The notes: generated by a model from the letters alone, not told the origin. A DNA stretch of 18,807 nt from Chloroflexia bacterium (GCA_025927935.1 JAICKM010000036.1:1-18807); one strand, 5' to 3'. Shown: positions 1 through 8,735, counted from the stretch's first letter. Program-made: numbers and translations.

Positions 1-2691
1 CGGGGCGCGGGTATAGGATCGCCCGGCCATGGTCATGACTTCGTAGGTGTCGGCGATATGCACGATGCGCGCGCCGACCGGGATGGCCTCGCCGCGCAGG
101 CCCTGCGGATAGCCGCTGCCGTCCCAGTTCTCGTGGTGCGACATGACCATCGGCCAGACCTGGGCGAAGTCGCGGATGGGCAGCAGAATGTTGCGGCCCT
201 CCAGCGGGTGGCGGCGCATCAGTTCCCACTCGGCGCCAGTCAACTTGCCGGGCTTGTGCAGGATGCCGGTGGGGATATTGATCTTGCCGATGTCGTGTAG
301 CAGCCCGGCGACGCGCACATTGGTGATGTCACGCTCGCTGAGGCCCGCGGCCTCGGCCAGCCGCACGGCGTATCCTGCGACCCGCTCGGAGTGGCCGTGG
401 GTGTAGCCGTCGCGGGTCTCGATGGCGGCGGCCAGCGCGTAGACGGCGCTCAGGTACTCGTTTTGCAGGTTCCGGTCGGTGCGCGGGTCGCTCGCATCGC
501 CGGGCGCGGGGTCCACGGCGTGGGCCAGATCGGGCACATAGACCACGACCCGGTTGCGCCCGCGCCGCTTGGCTTCGTGCAAGGCCGCATCGGCCAGGTG
601 GACCAGGCGGTCAGGATCGGCGCTGTCGTCCGGGAAATGGGCGATGCCCGCGCTGGCGGTCAGGATCACGAGGCCGGTTTTCGCCGCCGGGCGCGCCGCC
701 CCGGCCTCTCGCCGGAAGCGATGCGCGCTGATGGCGTGGATAATGTCTTGGAGCAAGGCACAACTCTGTTGCGGATCGGCATCGGGGATCGCCAGCAAAA
801 ATTCGTCGCCGCCGTAGCGCGCGGCTACCGTGCCGGGGCGCAGCTTGCGGGTAATCAGATGCGCCGCCTCGCGCACGACCGCATCGCCCGCCTGGTGGCC
901 GTAGGCTTCGTTGTAGCTCTTGAACAGATCGAGATCGAGCAAGGCGACGGCGACCGGGCGCCGGGCGCCCGCCGCATCCGGCGCGGCCATCAACGCCAGT
1001 GCGCGGAAAAAGCCACGCATATTGGGCAGGCCGGTGAGGGCGTCGGTTTCCGCCAATTGGTGCGCCTGGTGCGCCAGGGAGGCGTTGCGCACAGCGGTCG
1101 CCAGGTGTGGCGCGAGTTGGGCGAGCAATTCAACATGGGCTAGGGTGTACCGATCCCGCTCAGGTGCGCCCAGGTATAGCGCGCCGACGGGCCGGTCCTC
1201 AATAAAGAGCGGCACCACCAGCAGCGAACGCACCCCGGCGTCGTAGAGCGGCGCTTCGTCGTGATGGACACCGATAGGCGCCAGGTTGTAGAGCAAGGGG
1301 CCAGCCTGCCGGGTAACCTCGGCAAACAGGCTGCCTTCCGCCGGGATCTGCGAGCCGGTGGGCCGGTAGCGGGGACTCAGGATGCCGCTGACCGCCGCCA
1401 ATTCGAGCATCTCGCCCTCGCCCACCGGCAACTCCAGCGCGGCAAGCGAGGCTGGCAGCAGGTGGCCGATGCCCTCCATGGCGGCGGTTAGCACGCCGGG
1501 CAAGTCGCGGTGCTGCGCCACCGCCCGCGCCACGCTGTTAATCACGGCCAGGCAATCGCCCCGTTCGCGCCATTCCTGCAACAGCGTGCTGCTCTCCACG
1601 GCGAGTCCCAGCATCCCGGCCAGCGTGCCGAGCAGCCGCAGGTCTTCCGTGTCCAGGCCGCGGGGCCGATCCGATTCGACCAGGATGACGCCGAGCACGC
1701 GTCCGTCGCAGACGATGGGGGCGGCCATGGCACAGCGGACGCCGGGCGCCGCCGGCTGAAACTCCGGCTCCATAGTTGCCTCGCGGATCAGGATCGGCTG
1801 CCCGGTCACGGCCACGCGCCCGGCCCACCCCGCGCCCAGCGGGATGCCGTCTGGGGCCTCGTAGCCGTGCTGGGCCAGCAACCGCAGCACGCTATCTTCG
1901 CGTAGGTACACCGCCACATAGTTGTAGCCGGTCATATCGGCCAGCCCCGCGACCAGGGCGCGGGCCAGCGTGTCCACATCCCGGCTGCCGGCGACCGTGG
2001 CCGCGAAACCTTCGATCAGCGCGAACTCGTGAGCCTGGCGCCGGCTGCCCACGCTCTGCGCCCAGGCCCGGCGCAAATAGCCCACCGTGATCCCCGTCGC
2101 CAGAGTCACGGCGAAATAGGTGGGAATGACCAGCACAAGCTGGCTGAACAACGGGGCGGCGGATGCTGGGCGCACCCCGTAGGGGATCAGGCTGCCCAGG
2201 GCCGCCAGGAGAGCCAGCGCCAGGCTCCAGTTCAACGGCAAGAAGAGCGCCGACGCGATCAGGGTGAGGAAAAAGAGGGTGCCGAATTCGCCCGCGGGGC
2301 CATAGTAGGCGCGCCCCGCACTGATCAGCACGATGGCGTAGAGGTTCAGTGCCAGGAAGCGTTCGCGGGTGGCCCAGAAGCGCGGGAAGAGGAGGATGGA
2401 GATGGCGGCGGCCAACCCCAACCCGGCCAGCAGCAGTGGCGCCCCGGCCGGGCCACCGGGGATCCCCGGTAAGCCCAGGCGCAGCAGATACAGCCCCACG
2501 CCCACCAGATACAGGATTCCGGCGAGCCGCACCAGGAAGGCGCGGGCGGGCGCCATATCGGCGTCCTCGTCCGCGCTCTCGCGCGCCGGCAGCGGCGGGC
2601 GCTCCACCCCGGCCAGCGCCCGCCCGCCCGGCACGCGCCCAATGTGGCGTACTCTGGCCCACAGCGGGGAATCGCGGTCGGGTTTCATCAT
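1..2691 (-). CDS. Membrane GAF-GAF-GGDEF-HD-GYP protein (c-di-GMP synthesis/breakdown), 3' end outside window
   Basis: The minus frame is open for 897 codons from ATG at 2691 to the window edge, so the C-terminus (probably some tens of residues) is missing. Residues ~50-207 hold about six hydrophobic segments. Two GAF-like domains follow (~225-375 and ~385-540), then a GGDEF domain with LLDLDLF (584-590) and an intact ARYGGDEF (624-631). The inhibitory-site position reads R618-P-G-T621, so the usual Asp of RxxD is absent. The HD-GYP domain starts near 750, with HGHSERV, LLHDIGKI (H799, D800) and HHENWDGSGYP (852-862). Both catalytic signatures look intact, so the protein could both make (GGDEF) and hydrolyse (HD-GYP) c-di-GMP; the net activity cannot be read from sequence. 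It starts 11 bp after minE and is the last visible gene of the mre-min run. A second ATG follows immediately at 2688. Confidence 0.9.
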   Translation of the reverse strand, partial: MMKPDRDSPLWARVRHIGRVPGGRALAGVERPPLPARESADEDADMAPARAFLVRLAGILYLVGVGLYLLRLGLPGIPGGPAGAPLLLAGLGLAAAISILLFPRFWATRERFLALNLYAIVLISAGRAYYGPAGEFGTLFFLTLIASALFLPLNWSLALALLAALGSLIPYGVRPASAAPLFSQLVLVIPTYFAVTLATGITVGYLRRAWAQSVGSRRQAHEFALIEGFAATVAGSRDVDTLARALVAGLADMTGYNYVAVYLREDSVLRLLAQHGYEAPDGIPLGAGWAGRVAVTGQPILIREATMEPEFQPAAPGVRCAMAAPIVCDGRVLGVILVESDRPRGLDTEDLRLLGTLAGMLGLAVESSTLLQEWRERGDCLAVINSVARAVAQHRDLPGVLTAAMEGIGHLLPASLAALELPVGEGEMLELAAVSGILSPRYRPTGSQIPAEGSLFAEVTRQAGPLLYNLAPIGVHHDEAPLYDAGVRSLLVVPLFIEDRPVGALYLGAPERDRYTLAHVELLAQLAPHLATAVRNASLAHQAHQLAETDALTGLPNMRGFFRALALMAAPDAAGARRPVAVALLDLDLFKSYNEAYGHQAGDAVVREAAHLITRKLRPGTVAARYGGDEFLLAIPDADPQQSCALLQDIIHAISAHRFRREAGAARPAAKTGLVILTASAGIAHFPDDSADPDRLVHLADAALHEAKRRGRNRVVVYVPDLAHAVDPAPGDASDPRTDRNLQNEYLSAVYALAAAIETRDGYTHGHSERVAGYAVRLAEAAGLSERDITNVRVAGLLHDIGKINIPTGILHKPGKLTGAEWELMRRHPLEGRNILLPIRDFAQVWPMVMSHHENWDGSGYPQGLRGEAIPVGARIVHIADTYEVMTMAGRSYTRAP

Positions 2692-2702
2692 CAGGTCGCC
2701 GG

Positions 2703-2963
2703 TTAAATGCGTGTGCGCCGCAGCGGGATATTCGCCGTCAGCTTGTCCGTGTTGGATCCCGCCGTCAATATGACTTCGATGCCATCCTGCTCGATATCCA
2801 CGTATTTGGACAGCACGGCGATAATATCCTCGCGGATCGCTTCCATGACTTCCGGCGGCAGCTTGACGCGATCCTGCACGAGCACCAGTTGCAGGCGCTG
2901 CTTGGCGACGGTGCCGCTGCCGGCCCGGTTGCGCCGTCCAAAGAGATTGTTGAGGAGTTCCAC
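2703..2963 (-). CDS. minE: Cell division topological specificity factor MinE
   Basis: This 86-residue protein matches MinE in length and layout. A short N-terminal amphipathic stretch (MELLNNLFGRRN) corresponds to the membrane-binding helix. Next comes the MinD-contacting segment with VAKQRLQLVLVQDR (19-32). The C-terminal dimerisation domain follows, with LPPEVMEAIREDIIAVLSKY and the VDIEQDGIEV strand. MinE stimulates the MinD ATPase and drives Min oscillation, which keeps the MinC inhibitor away from midcell. The gene lies 21 bp after minD and 11 bp before the GGDEF/HD-GYP gene, all in one direction. MinE separates oscillating Min systems from the DivIVA/MinJ type, so this organism probably has the oscillating kind. 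Confidence 0.95.
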   Translation of the reverse strand: MELLNNLFGRRNRAGSGTVAKQRLQLVLVQDRVKLPPEVMEAIREDIIAVLSKYVDIEQDGIEVILTAGSNTDKLTANIPLRRTRI

Positions 2964-2984
2964 AGCGCGGCCGCCCCTTCTCGC

Positions 2985-3965
2985 TTAGCGATGCGGCCGG
3001 CCGCCCCCGGCCAGGCGTTTAAGCATGCGATCGAGCCAGCCCCCCGCATTGTCCAGCATCAGGAAGGGCACGTCTTCGCCCATAAGCCGCCGGGCGATGT
3101 TCGTATACGCCTGGCCCGCCCGCGAGGTGCGGTCGGTGGACGCCGCCTCGCCGCGGTTCGTGCTGATGACGATGCTCTCGTCGTCGGGCACGATGCCGAT
3201 CAGGTCCACGGCCAGCACCTCCACCACGTCGTCCTGGGTCATCATTTCGCCGCGCTTGACCAGTTCCGGACGAATGCGGTTGATGATCAGGCGGGGAGCG
3301 GGCAGGCCGTTGGCCTCGACCAGGCCGATCACGCGGTCGGCGTCGCGCACCGCCGAGACTTCCGGCGTGGTGACGATGACCACCATGTCGGCTCCGGCGA
3401 TGGCGTTCTTAAAGCCCTGCTCGATACCCGCCGGGCAGTCGATCAGTACGAAATCAAACTCGGTCTTGAGGTGATCGCACAGCAAGCGCATCTGCGCGGG
3501 GTTGACCGCGCTTTTGTCGCGGGTCTGGGCGGCGGGGAGCAGGTACAACTCCGGGAAGCGCTTGTCTTTGATCAGCGCCTGGCGGATGCGGCAGCGCCCC
3601 TCGACCACGTCCACGATGTCGTAGACAATGCGCTTTTCCAGGCCCATGACCACGTCGAGATTGCGCAGGCCGATATCCGCGTCGATCACGGCGACTTTCT
3701 TGCCCAGCATCGCCAGCGCGGTGCCCAGGTTGGCCGTGCTGGTCGTCTTGCCGACGCCGCCCTTGCCTGACGTGATGGTGATGACCCGGCCCAGCTTCTG
3801 CGCGGGATAAGGCATCTGCCCGTTTGCGGCGCCCGCCGCAGGGCTATGGCCATTGGTACCCGCAACCGGGTACGTGTGATTGCCGTTGGTGGGAGCGCCG
3901 GAAGGCATCGCTTCCGGCGAGAGGGAGACCGGATTGCCGTTCCGGTCGCGTCCGTAGGTCGTCAT
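2985..3965 (-). CDS. minD: Septum site-determining ATPase MinD, with a ~57-residue N-terminal extension
   Basis: This is a 326-residue deviant Walker A ATPase. SGKGGVGKTT lies at 67-75, the switch region carries DADIGLRNLD, and Walker B reads FDFVLIDCPAG. The C-terminal amphipathic membrane-targeting helix GGWLDRMLKRLA (~308-319) is present. MinD dimerises on ATP, binds the inner membrane and recruits MinC and MinE. In typical MinD the P-loop begins near residue 10. Here about 57 residues rich in Gly, Asn, Pro and Ala precede it and look disordered. The long start is preferred because GGAG (3974-3977) sits 8 nt upstream of the ATG. An internal ATG at 3815 (M51) would give a normal-length 276-residue protein but has a weaker ribosome site. 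The gene lies between minC and minE. Confidence 0.94.
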   Translation of the reverse strand: MTTYGRDRNGNPVSLSPEAMPSGAPTNGNHTYPVAGTNGHSPAAGAANGQMPYPAQKLGRVITITSGKGGVGKTTSTANLGTALAMLGKKVAVIDADIGLRNLDVVMGLEKRIVYDIVDVVEGRCRIRQALIKDKRFPELYLLPAAQTRDKSAVNPAQMRLLCDHLKTEFDFVLIDCPAGIEQGFKNAIAGADMVVIVTTPEVSAVRDADRVIGLVEANGLPAPRLIINRIRPELVKRGEMMTQDDVVEVLAVDLIGIVPDDESIVISTNRGEAASTDRTSRAGQAYTNIARRLMGEDVPFLMLDNAGGWLDRMLKRLAGGGRPHR

Positions 3966-3973
3966 CCGCTACA

Positions 3974-3977
3974 CTCC
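3974..3977 (-). promoter_or_regulatory. Ribosome binding site supporting the long minD start
   Basis: On the minus strand GGAG lies 8 nt before the ATG at 3965. It is the main sequence argument that the unusual N-terminal extension of MinD is translated. Confidence 0.55.
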
Positions 3978-4050
3978 GATCTGCATTGGGGGAGGCCCAG
4001 CAGTGCCACGCGGCTACGTCACGGAGACCTGTGGCCTGAATGTTCGTTTC

Positions 4051-4079
4051 ACTTTACAATAGATCGCCTCAGAATGCAA
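4051..4079 (-). promoter_or_regulatory. Possible internal promoter upstream of minD
   Basis: The 146-bp gap between minC and minD is the only sizeable gap inside the mre-min run. On the minus strand it holds TTGCAT, a 17-bp spacer and TAAAGT, matching the sigma-70 consensus at 3/6 and 4/6 positions. The area is locally AT-rich compared with its surroundings. It could give extra MinD/MinE relative to MinC. The match is modest and may be chance. Confidence 0.3.
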
Positions 4080-4111
4080 GCGATTCTGAACAGACTGGAA
4101 GGGACCCGCCC

Positions 4112-4954
4112 CTATTTGCGGCGGGCGCTCCAGGGTTCCACGAGGATGCGTCCATCCAGAATCCGTGCCATTTCGGGAGCGGCCGGGCCGCTCGGTTCGC
4201 TGCCCCGGCTGACCAGGTCGGCGATGCGTAACTGGGTCGGCGCGAGCAGCAGGGCGCAAACGACCGCCGCCTGATCGCCGCCCGCCCCCGCGTGGATCAT
4301 GCCGCGCAGGCTGCCCCAGATCACCACATCGCCCCCGGCCACGATCTCGGCCCCGGCGTTGACATCACCCAGGATGCACACGTCGCCGTCGTGGAGGATG
4401 CTCATGCCGGAGCGCAGGGTGCGGCGCACAAACAGCGCGGCGGGCGCTCCGGCGGCCCAGGTCGATTCGGCGGCGGGCGTGTTGTCTTCCCCGGCCAGTG
4501 CGCCAAAATCGGGTTCGCCGTCGTCGGGCCGTTGGCGGAGCGCGGGCGCGTCGAGCGGGAGCGCGGGGGGCCGGCGGCGGTGCGGGCGGATGGCGGCGGG
4601 CGGTTCGCCGGCTTCCGGCACGCCCGTGCTTGCCCGGCCCTGCCCGAAAGCGGGCGCCCGGTTGCGCACGCCGTTGACCCCGGCCACGGCCCGCGTCTCC
4701 TCCGAGGTGGAGACGATCACGTCGAGCAGCATGTCGAAGCGCTCGAAGAGGCTGCGCAGCGCGCCGAACTGGGCCTCGCTCAGTTCCCGATCACCCAGGT
4801 TGGCCGTGACGGTCGCGCCGCTGAAGAAGGCGCGGCGCGCGCTCAGCCGGGCGTCCACCTCGGCCAGCAGATCGGGCCAGGCGATATCGTCGTCCAGCAA
4901 AATCAGCAGGCCGTCCCGGACGCCTTTAATAATGACGGGGTCTTCACTCGGCAT
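4112..4954 (-). CDS. minC: Septum site-determining protein MinC
   Basis: This 280-residue protein has the two-domain MinC layout. The N-terminal FtsZ-inhibiting domain (~5-85) starts VIIKGVRDGLLILL and includes FFSGATVTANLGDREL. The C-terminal beta-helix domain (~173-275) carries the family core RSGMSILHDGDVCILGDVNA, then GAEIVAGGDVVIWGSLRG and HAGAGG. This C-terminal domain dimerises and binds MinD. The ~85-residue Pro/Ala/Arg-rich linker between them (~88-172) is long for the family and probably disordered. The gene starts 9 bp after the mrdA stop with only a weak Shine-Dalgarno-like GAG upstream, so translation is probably coupled. A 146-bp gap separates it from minD. Confidence 0.93.
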   Translation of the reverse strand: MPSEDPVIIKGVRDGLLILLDDDIAWPDLLAEVDARLSARRAFFSGATVTANLGDRELSEAQFGALRSLFERFDMLLDVIVSTSEETRAVAGVNGVRNRAPAFGQGRASTGVPEAGEPPAAIRPHRRRPPALPLDAPALRQRPDDGEPDFGALAGEDNTPAAESTWAAGAPAALFVRRTLRSGMSILHDGDVCILGDVNAGAEIVAGGDVVIWGSLRGMIHAGAGGDQAAVVCALLLAPTQLRIADLVSRGSEPSGPAAPEMARILDGRILVEPWSARRK

Positions 4955-4963
4955 AGGCGCGGG

Positions 4964-7162
4964 CTACTCGTCCACGTGGAAATAGGCTTTAAAGATATTG
5001 CGCGCCACCGGCACGGCGAAGGTCGAGCCTTCCAGGCTCTCATCGCCGGCTTCGATCAGGACGGTCACGGCGATCTCCGGATTCTCATAGGGCGCGAAGG
5101 CGGTGAACCAGGCGTGCGCGCGCCGGTGGCCCGCCGCGTCGATCACTTCGCCGATTTCGGCGGTGCCCGTCTTCCCGGCGATCTGCACGCCTTTCAGTTC
5201 GGTCTTGTAGGCTGTGCCCTTATGGATGTCGGAGACGGCCAGTCGCATGCCTTCACGGACTGTCGCCAGGTGCTCGGCGTTCACCGGCACATGGCTGATC
5301 ACTTTCGGTTGGAAGTCTCGGATCGGCTTCGGGTCGCCGTCGCTGTTCAGCACCTGGTAGACAACCTGTGGCTGGTAGAGCGTGCCGCCATTGGCGACCG
5401 TCGCCGTGACGTTGTTCAATTGGAGCGGCGTCACCAAGTCGAAACCCTGGCCGATGGCGCTGAAAAGCGTATCGCCCAACGACCAGAAGTCGTTCGGGTT
5501 GAGTTTGAGCTTATAGGTCCGGTCGGGCGCCACCGCATCGATCTCGCCGGGCAGTTCGATCCCGGTCGCCTTACCGAGGCCGAAGGCGCGCATATATTTG
5601 TTCAACCCCTCGATGCCCAGCCCGCTGAAGGGGTGGGGATTGGGGTCGCCACGGATGTAGAAGCGTGTCAACTGGCCCAGGTCGTCCGTCTGGCGTGGCC
5701 CGGCCACTTCATAGAAGAAGACATCGCAGGATTGCTGGAGGGCCTGCACGACATTCAGGGCGCCATGCCCCTCGTGTTTCCAGCAGACATACGGCGTGCG
5801 CACCTGCTCGTTATAGGTCCAGGGCACGTCGATCTTGCCGGTGTCATAGATCTGGGTGTCGCGGGTAATGACGCCGTCCTGTAGCCCCGCCGCGGCGCTG
5901 ATCATCTTGAAAGTCGAGCCGGGCGGGTAGGCGCCACCGATGGCGCGATGGAACATCGGCAGATCGGGATCGTTGTTGAGGCGGTCAAAGTCGGCCTGCG
6001 AGATGCCGGCGGCGAACAGGTTGTCGTCATACGCGGGCAGGCTGACCAGGGCCAGCACTTCGCCGGTCTGCACCTTCTGGACCACGGCCACCCCGGCACG
6101 GGTGCCGGTGCCCTTGCCGCCCGCGGTGGTTGAGGCGTGGGCCGCGTCGATCCCGTCCTGTAGCAGGTGGGTGACGGTTTGCTGCAAGCTACTGTCGATG
6201 GTCAGCACCACGTTCTGCCCCGGCACCGGCGGCTTACTGGCGATCTCGCGCACCTCGCGCTGGTTGGCGTTGACCTCGATCTGGCGCAGGCCCTTCTGCC
6301 CGCGCAGCACCGCTTCCATGCTCGACTCGATGCCGAGTTGCCCGATTTTGTCGTCTTTGTCATAGATCGGCTGCACATCGCTGCCGTCCGCCGGCTGGTA
6401 CTCTTTGTACTGCTCTTGCGAAATCGGGCCGACATAGCCCAGGATATGGCTCATGAACGACCCCGCCGAGTACTGGCGCACCGGCTCCGGCACCACGCTG
6501 ATGCCCGGCAGTTGCAGATGCTCTTCCTCGACGCGCTGCATGGTCTCGAAGGGGATATTGCGCTTGATCGTCACCGGGCGGATCGGATTTTCGTGGCGGG
6601 TGATGTAGTTGTACTGCAACTCGTTCATCACCTGGATGCCGGGCCAGTCCCCGGCATGGGCGGCGACAGCTGCCGCGGTCGCGGTGTCAAGATCGCTGCG
6701 CAGCAGGTTGGGCGCTTCGGGCGAGATCTTGCGCGCTTCTTCCAGCGTCTTGTTCAGCTCGCCCACCGAGACCTTCAGCACCGCGGCCAGTTCGGTGACG
6801 ACGCGGGTGGCGACTGCCGGATCTTCGAATAGTTTGTCCGGTTCGCCCGTGACCACGGGTTGCGTGTTCAGCAGCCGCGCCAGTTCGTCAAAGACGGCTT
6901 TTTGCGCCTCAAGGTCTTCGGGCAAGTCGGCCTCCGTGGCGGCCACGGAGAAGGAGGGCTGGTTGCTGATCAACTGGCGCAGGTTGCGGTCGTAGACGAT
7001 CCCGCGTGGCGCTTTCGTTTGCACGGTGCGGATGCGGTTCGTGTCGGCCTGCGATTGGTAGACGCCGCCATCCACGATCTGCATCTGCACCAGGCGCGCA
7101 CCCAGTGCCACGAACGAAACGGCGATGAGGACGTAGAAGATCAGTAGCGTCGAACGCTTCAT
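4964..7162 (-). CDS. mrdA: Penicillin-binding protein 2, elongation transpeptidase
   Basis: This class B PBP of the PBP2 type cross-links peptidoglycan during side-wall growth with the MreBCD elongasome. It has one N-terminal membrane segment (TLLIFYVLIAVSFVALGA), a PBP dimerisation region, then the transpeptidase domain. All three active-site motifs are present: GSTFK with the catalytic Ser, SCD (the SxD form common in PBP2) and AGKTGTAE. The C-terminus FKAYFHVDE has no PASTA repeats. Start choice: an in-frame ATG at 7174 overlaps mreD by 10 nt and lies only 1 nt after GGAGG, too close to be used. The ATG at 7162 is 13 nt from the same GGAGG and gives MKRSTLL, so it is preferred, giving 732 residues. 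The partner glycosyltransferase RodA is not next to it. Confidence 0.94.
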   Translation of the reverse strand: MKRSTLLIFYVLIAVSFVALGARLVQMQIVDGGVYQSQADTNRIRTVQTKAPRGIVYDRNLRQLISNQPSFSVAATEADLPEDLEAQKAVFDELARLLNTQPVVTGEPDKLFEDPAVATRVVTELAAVLKVSVGELNKTLEEARKISPEAPNLLRSDLDTATAAAVAAHAGDWPGIQVMNELQYNYITRHENPIRPVTIKRNIPFETMQRVEEEHLQLPGISVVPEPVRQYSAGSFMSHILGYVGPISQEQYKEYQPADGSDVQPIYDKDDKIGQLGIESSMEAVLRGQKGLRQIEVNANQREVREIASKPPVPGQNVVLTIDSSLQQTVTHLLQDGIDAAHASTTAGGKGTGTRAGVAVVQKVQTGEVLALVSLPAYDDNLFAAGISQADFDRLNNDPDLPMFHRAIGGAYPPGSTFKMISAAAGLQDGVITRDTQIYDTGKIDVPWTYNEQVRTPYVCWKHEGHGALNVVQALQQSCDVFFYEVAGPRQTDDLGQLTRFYIRGDPNPHPFSGLGIEGLNKYMRAFGLGKATGIELPGEIDAVAPDRTYKLKLNPNDFWSLGDTLFSAIGQGFDLVTPLQLNNVTATVANGGTLYQPQVVYQVLNSDGDPKPIRDFQPKVISHVPVNAEHLATVREGMRLAVSDIHKGTAYKTELKGVQIAGKTGTAEIGEVIDAAGHRRAHAWFTAFAPYENPEIAVTVLIEAGDESLEGSTFAVPVARNIFKAYFHVDE

Positions 7163-7164
7163 AA

Positions 7165-7683
7165 CTATTGCCATTCCTCCGGCAGCACCGGACGGAACCG
7201 GTCAACCAACCAAAGCACAAATGTATAGACGAGCGGCATCAGCGCCACGTTAAACAGGGCCGTGGGCAACACGATCCCGCCCAGCGCACTTAACCACGCA
7301 AAATGCTGGCCGAGCAAGGTGCGGACGCTCAACAACAGCAAGTAATAGAACACCGTGCAGACGAAGACCATGCCCAGCGGCATGATCAAGTGTGCCCGGA
7401 AGGGGTTGCTGCTCGCCAGCCGCGCCAGCAGCACGACCAGCAGCAGGCAGAGCGCGCTGCTGCCCAGCGGCAGCGTCGAGAGCAGATCCAGCAGCAGCCC
7501 CCCGCAGAAGGCCCAGATGACCGCCTCGCGCAGTCCATAGGCCAGCGTCACGGCCACCACGAGCAGCACGACCAGATCGGGCCGCACGTCGATATGCGCT
7601 AATTGCGGCAGCAGAATGGGCAGCACCGTCGCCTGCACCAACGCGGCCAGGAGTACCAGGCTCAACCCCACCAACGTCAGCAT
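7165..7683 (-). CDS. mreD: Rod shape-determining membrane protein MreD
   Basis: This small (172 residues), very hydrophobic protein has five to six membrane segments and sits in the standard place between mreC and the PBP2 gene. Family-like features are the N-terminal hydrophobic helix followed by a polar-aromatic loop (HIDVRPDLVVLLVV) and the conserved Gly/Asp stretch GGLLLDLLSTLPLGSSAL. MreD links MreC and the cytoplasmic MreB filaments to the elongation enzymes. It begins 7 bp after the mreC stop. Its final codons (PPEEWQ in part) contain the GGAGG used by mrdA, which suggests coupled translation. Confidence 0.92.
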   Translation of the reverse strand: MLTLVGLSLVLLAALVQATVLPILLPQLAHIDVRPDLVVLLVVAVTLAYGLREAVIWAFCGGLLLDLLSTLPLGSSALCLLLVVLLARLASSNPFRAHLIMPLGMVFVCTVFYYLLLLSVRTLLGQHFAWLSALGGIVLPTALFNVALMPLVYTFVLWLVDRFRPVLPEEWQ

Positions 7684-7690
7684 CGGCGCG

Positions 7691-8707
7691 TCACTTCTTT
7701 TTCTTGGGCACCGGTGTTTGCGTCGGGGTCGGTTGCGGCGTGGATGTCGGCACCGGCGTCCGGGTGGGCAGCAGCGTCGCCGTCGGCGGCACCGGGTAGA
7801 GCGGCGGCGCGAGGCCCGGTGTGGGCGTGCCGCTCAGCGGCACCGTCGCCGGCAGCAAGGGACCCGGTGTCCCGCCCGCCTGGGCCGCGCCGACGATGAT
7901 CAACACCTGGTCGAGCGAGTCCGGCACGGCCAGCGAATAGGCCACCGCCTCTTGCTCCAGGTCGATATCCTTCTGGTGCTTTTCGTAAATCTGCCCGACC
8001 AGCAGGCCCTTGGGCAGCATGCCGCCGATGCCGGATGTCTTGATCAGGTCGCCGCGCTGGACATCGGCGCCCTGCGGAATATGGCGCACCAGCAGGCGCC
8101 CGCCATGCTGCGCCTGGCCTTGCACCACGGCGGCAACATTCGTGCGGTCGACCACCACGGCAATCGAACTGTCGATGTCGTCGATCAGCAGCACAGTGGA
8201 CTGGTTGGCGGTCACTTTGCGCACGATGCCGAGCAGCAGTCCGCCGGGGCTGGTCACGGCCATGCCTTCGCTCACGCCGGAGGTGCTGCCGCGATCCAGC
8301 GTCAGCACGCGTGACAAGCCGCTCGGATCGCGACCGACGACAGAGGACGGCAGGCCCTGCAAATCCGGGAACTCTTTGTGGAAGCCGAGGATCTGGCGCA
8401 GCGTTTCGTTCTCGGTGCGTAGCGACAGCAGTCCGGCGTTCTCGGTTTGCAGTTGGGCGATCTGCTCTTTTAGCCGCGCGTTTTCGGCGTCGAGGCTGTG
8501 CATGTTATTGGCCGTTTCGACCCAGCTATCGATGGTGTAGGAGGTCTGGGCGAAGCCGTGTTGCAGGGGCGCGACCAACTGCTCTAAAAAGCCCTGTACC
8601 GGCTGAAACTGCGGCGTCTGGCTGATCCCGATCAAGGCCAGCGCGAGCAGCAGGCACGTGGCGAGCAACGTCAGCGTGCGCGAAGATTCCAGGGAACGTT
8701 GTTTCAT
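7691..8707 (-). CDS. mreC: Rod shape-determining protein MreC with a Pro/Thr-rich C-terminal tail
   Basis: This 338-residue bitopic protein has a membrane helix at ~11-30. A coiled coil follows (~65-108, including LDAENARLKEQIAQLQTENA), then the MreC beta-barrel domains with SSVVGRDPSG, LTLDRGSTSGV, GMAVTSPGGLLGIV-like sequence and GDLIKTSGIGGMLPKGLLVG. MreC is the extracytoplasmic scaffold that activates PBP2/RodA. The last 65 residues (274-338) are unusual: a low-complexity Pro/Thr/Ser stretch with TPTP, PVPTSTPQPTPTQTPVP and a final KKKK. The sequence resembles surface-protein linkers and may cross or bind the wall. It starts 28 bp after mreB and is followed 7 bp later by mreD. Confidence 0.94.
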   Translation of the reverse strand: MKQRSLESSRTLTLLATCLLLALALIGISQTPQFQPVQGFLEQLVAPLQHGFAQTSYTIDSWVETANNMHSLDAENARLKEQIAQLQTENAGLLSLRTENETLRQILGFHKEFPDLQGLPSSVVGRDPSGLSRVLTLDRGSTSGVSEGMAVTSPGGLLLGIVRKVTANQSTVLLIDDIDSSIAVVVDRTNVAAVVQGQAQHGGRLLVRHIPQGADVQRGDLIKTSGIGGMLPKGLLVGQIYEKHQKDIDLEQEAVAYSLAVPDSLDQVLIIVGAAQAGGTPGPLLPATVPLSGTPTPGLAPPLYPVPPTATLLPTRTPVPTSTPQPTPTQTPVPKKKK

Positions 8708-8735
8708 GGCAGGGACCCATCCGGCGCCGTCGCGG

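Noticed and set aside
2349..3770. Plus-strand open frame of 473 codons opposite minD, minE and the start of the GGDEF gene.
   Set aside because: It runs across three minus-strand genes and shows no recognisable domain; a shadow of high-GC coding DNA.
4292..5884. Long plus-strand open frame of 530 codons opposite minC and mrdA.
   Set aside because: It is antisense to two confidently identified genes. Its composition (Gly, Arg, His, Val, Asp-rich) is that expected from reading the complement of a GC-rich gene, with no domain or ribosome site.
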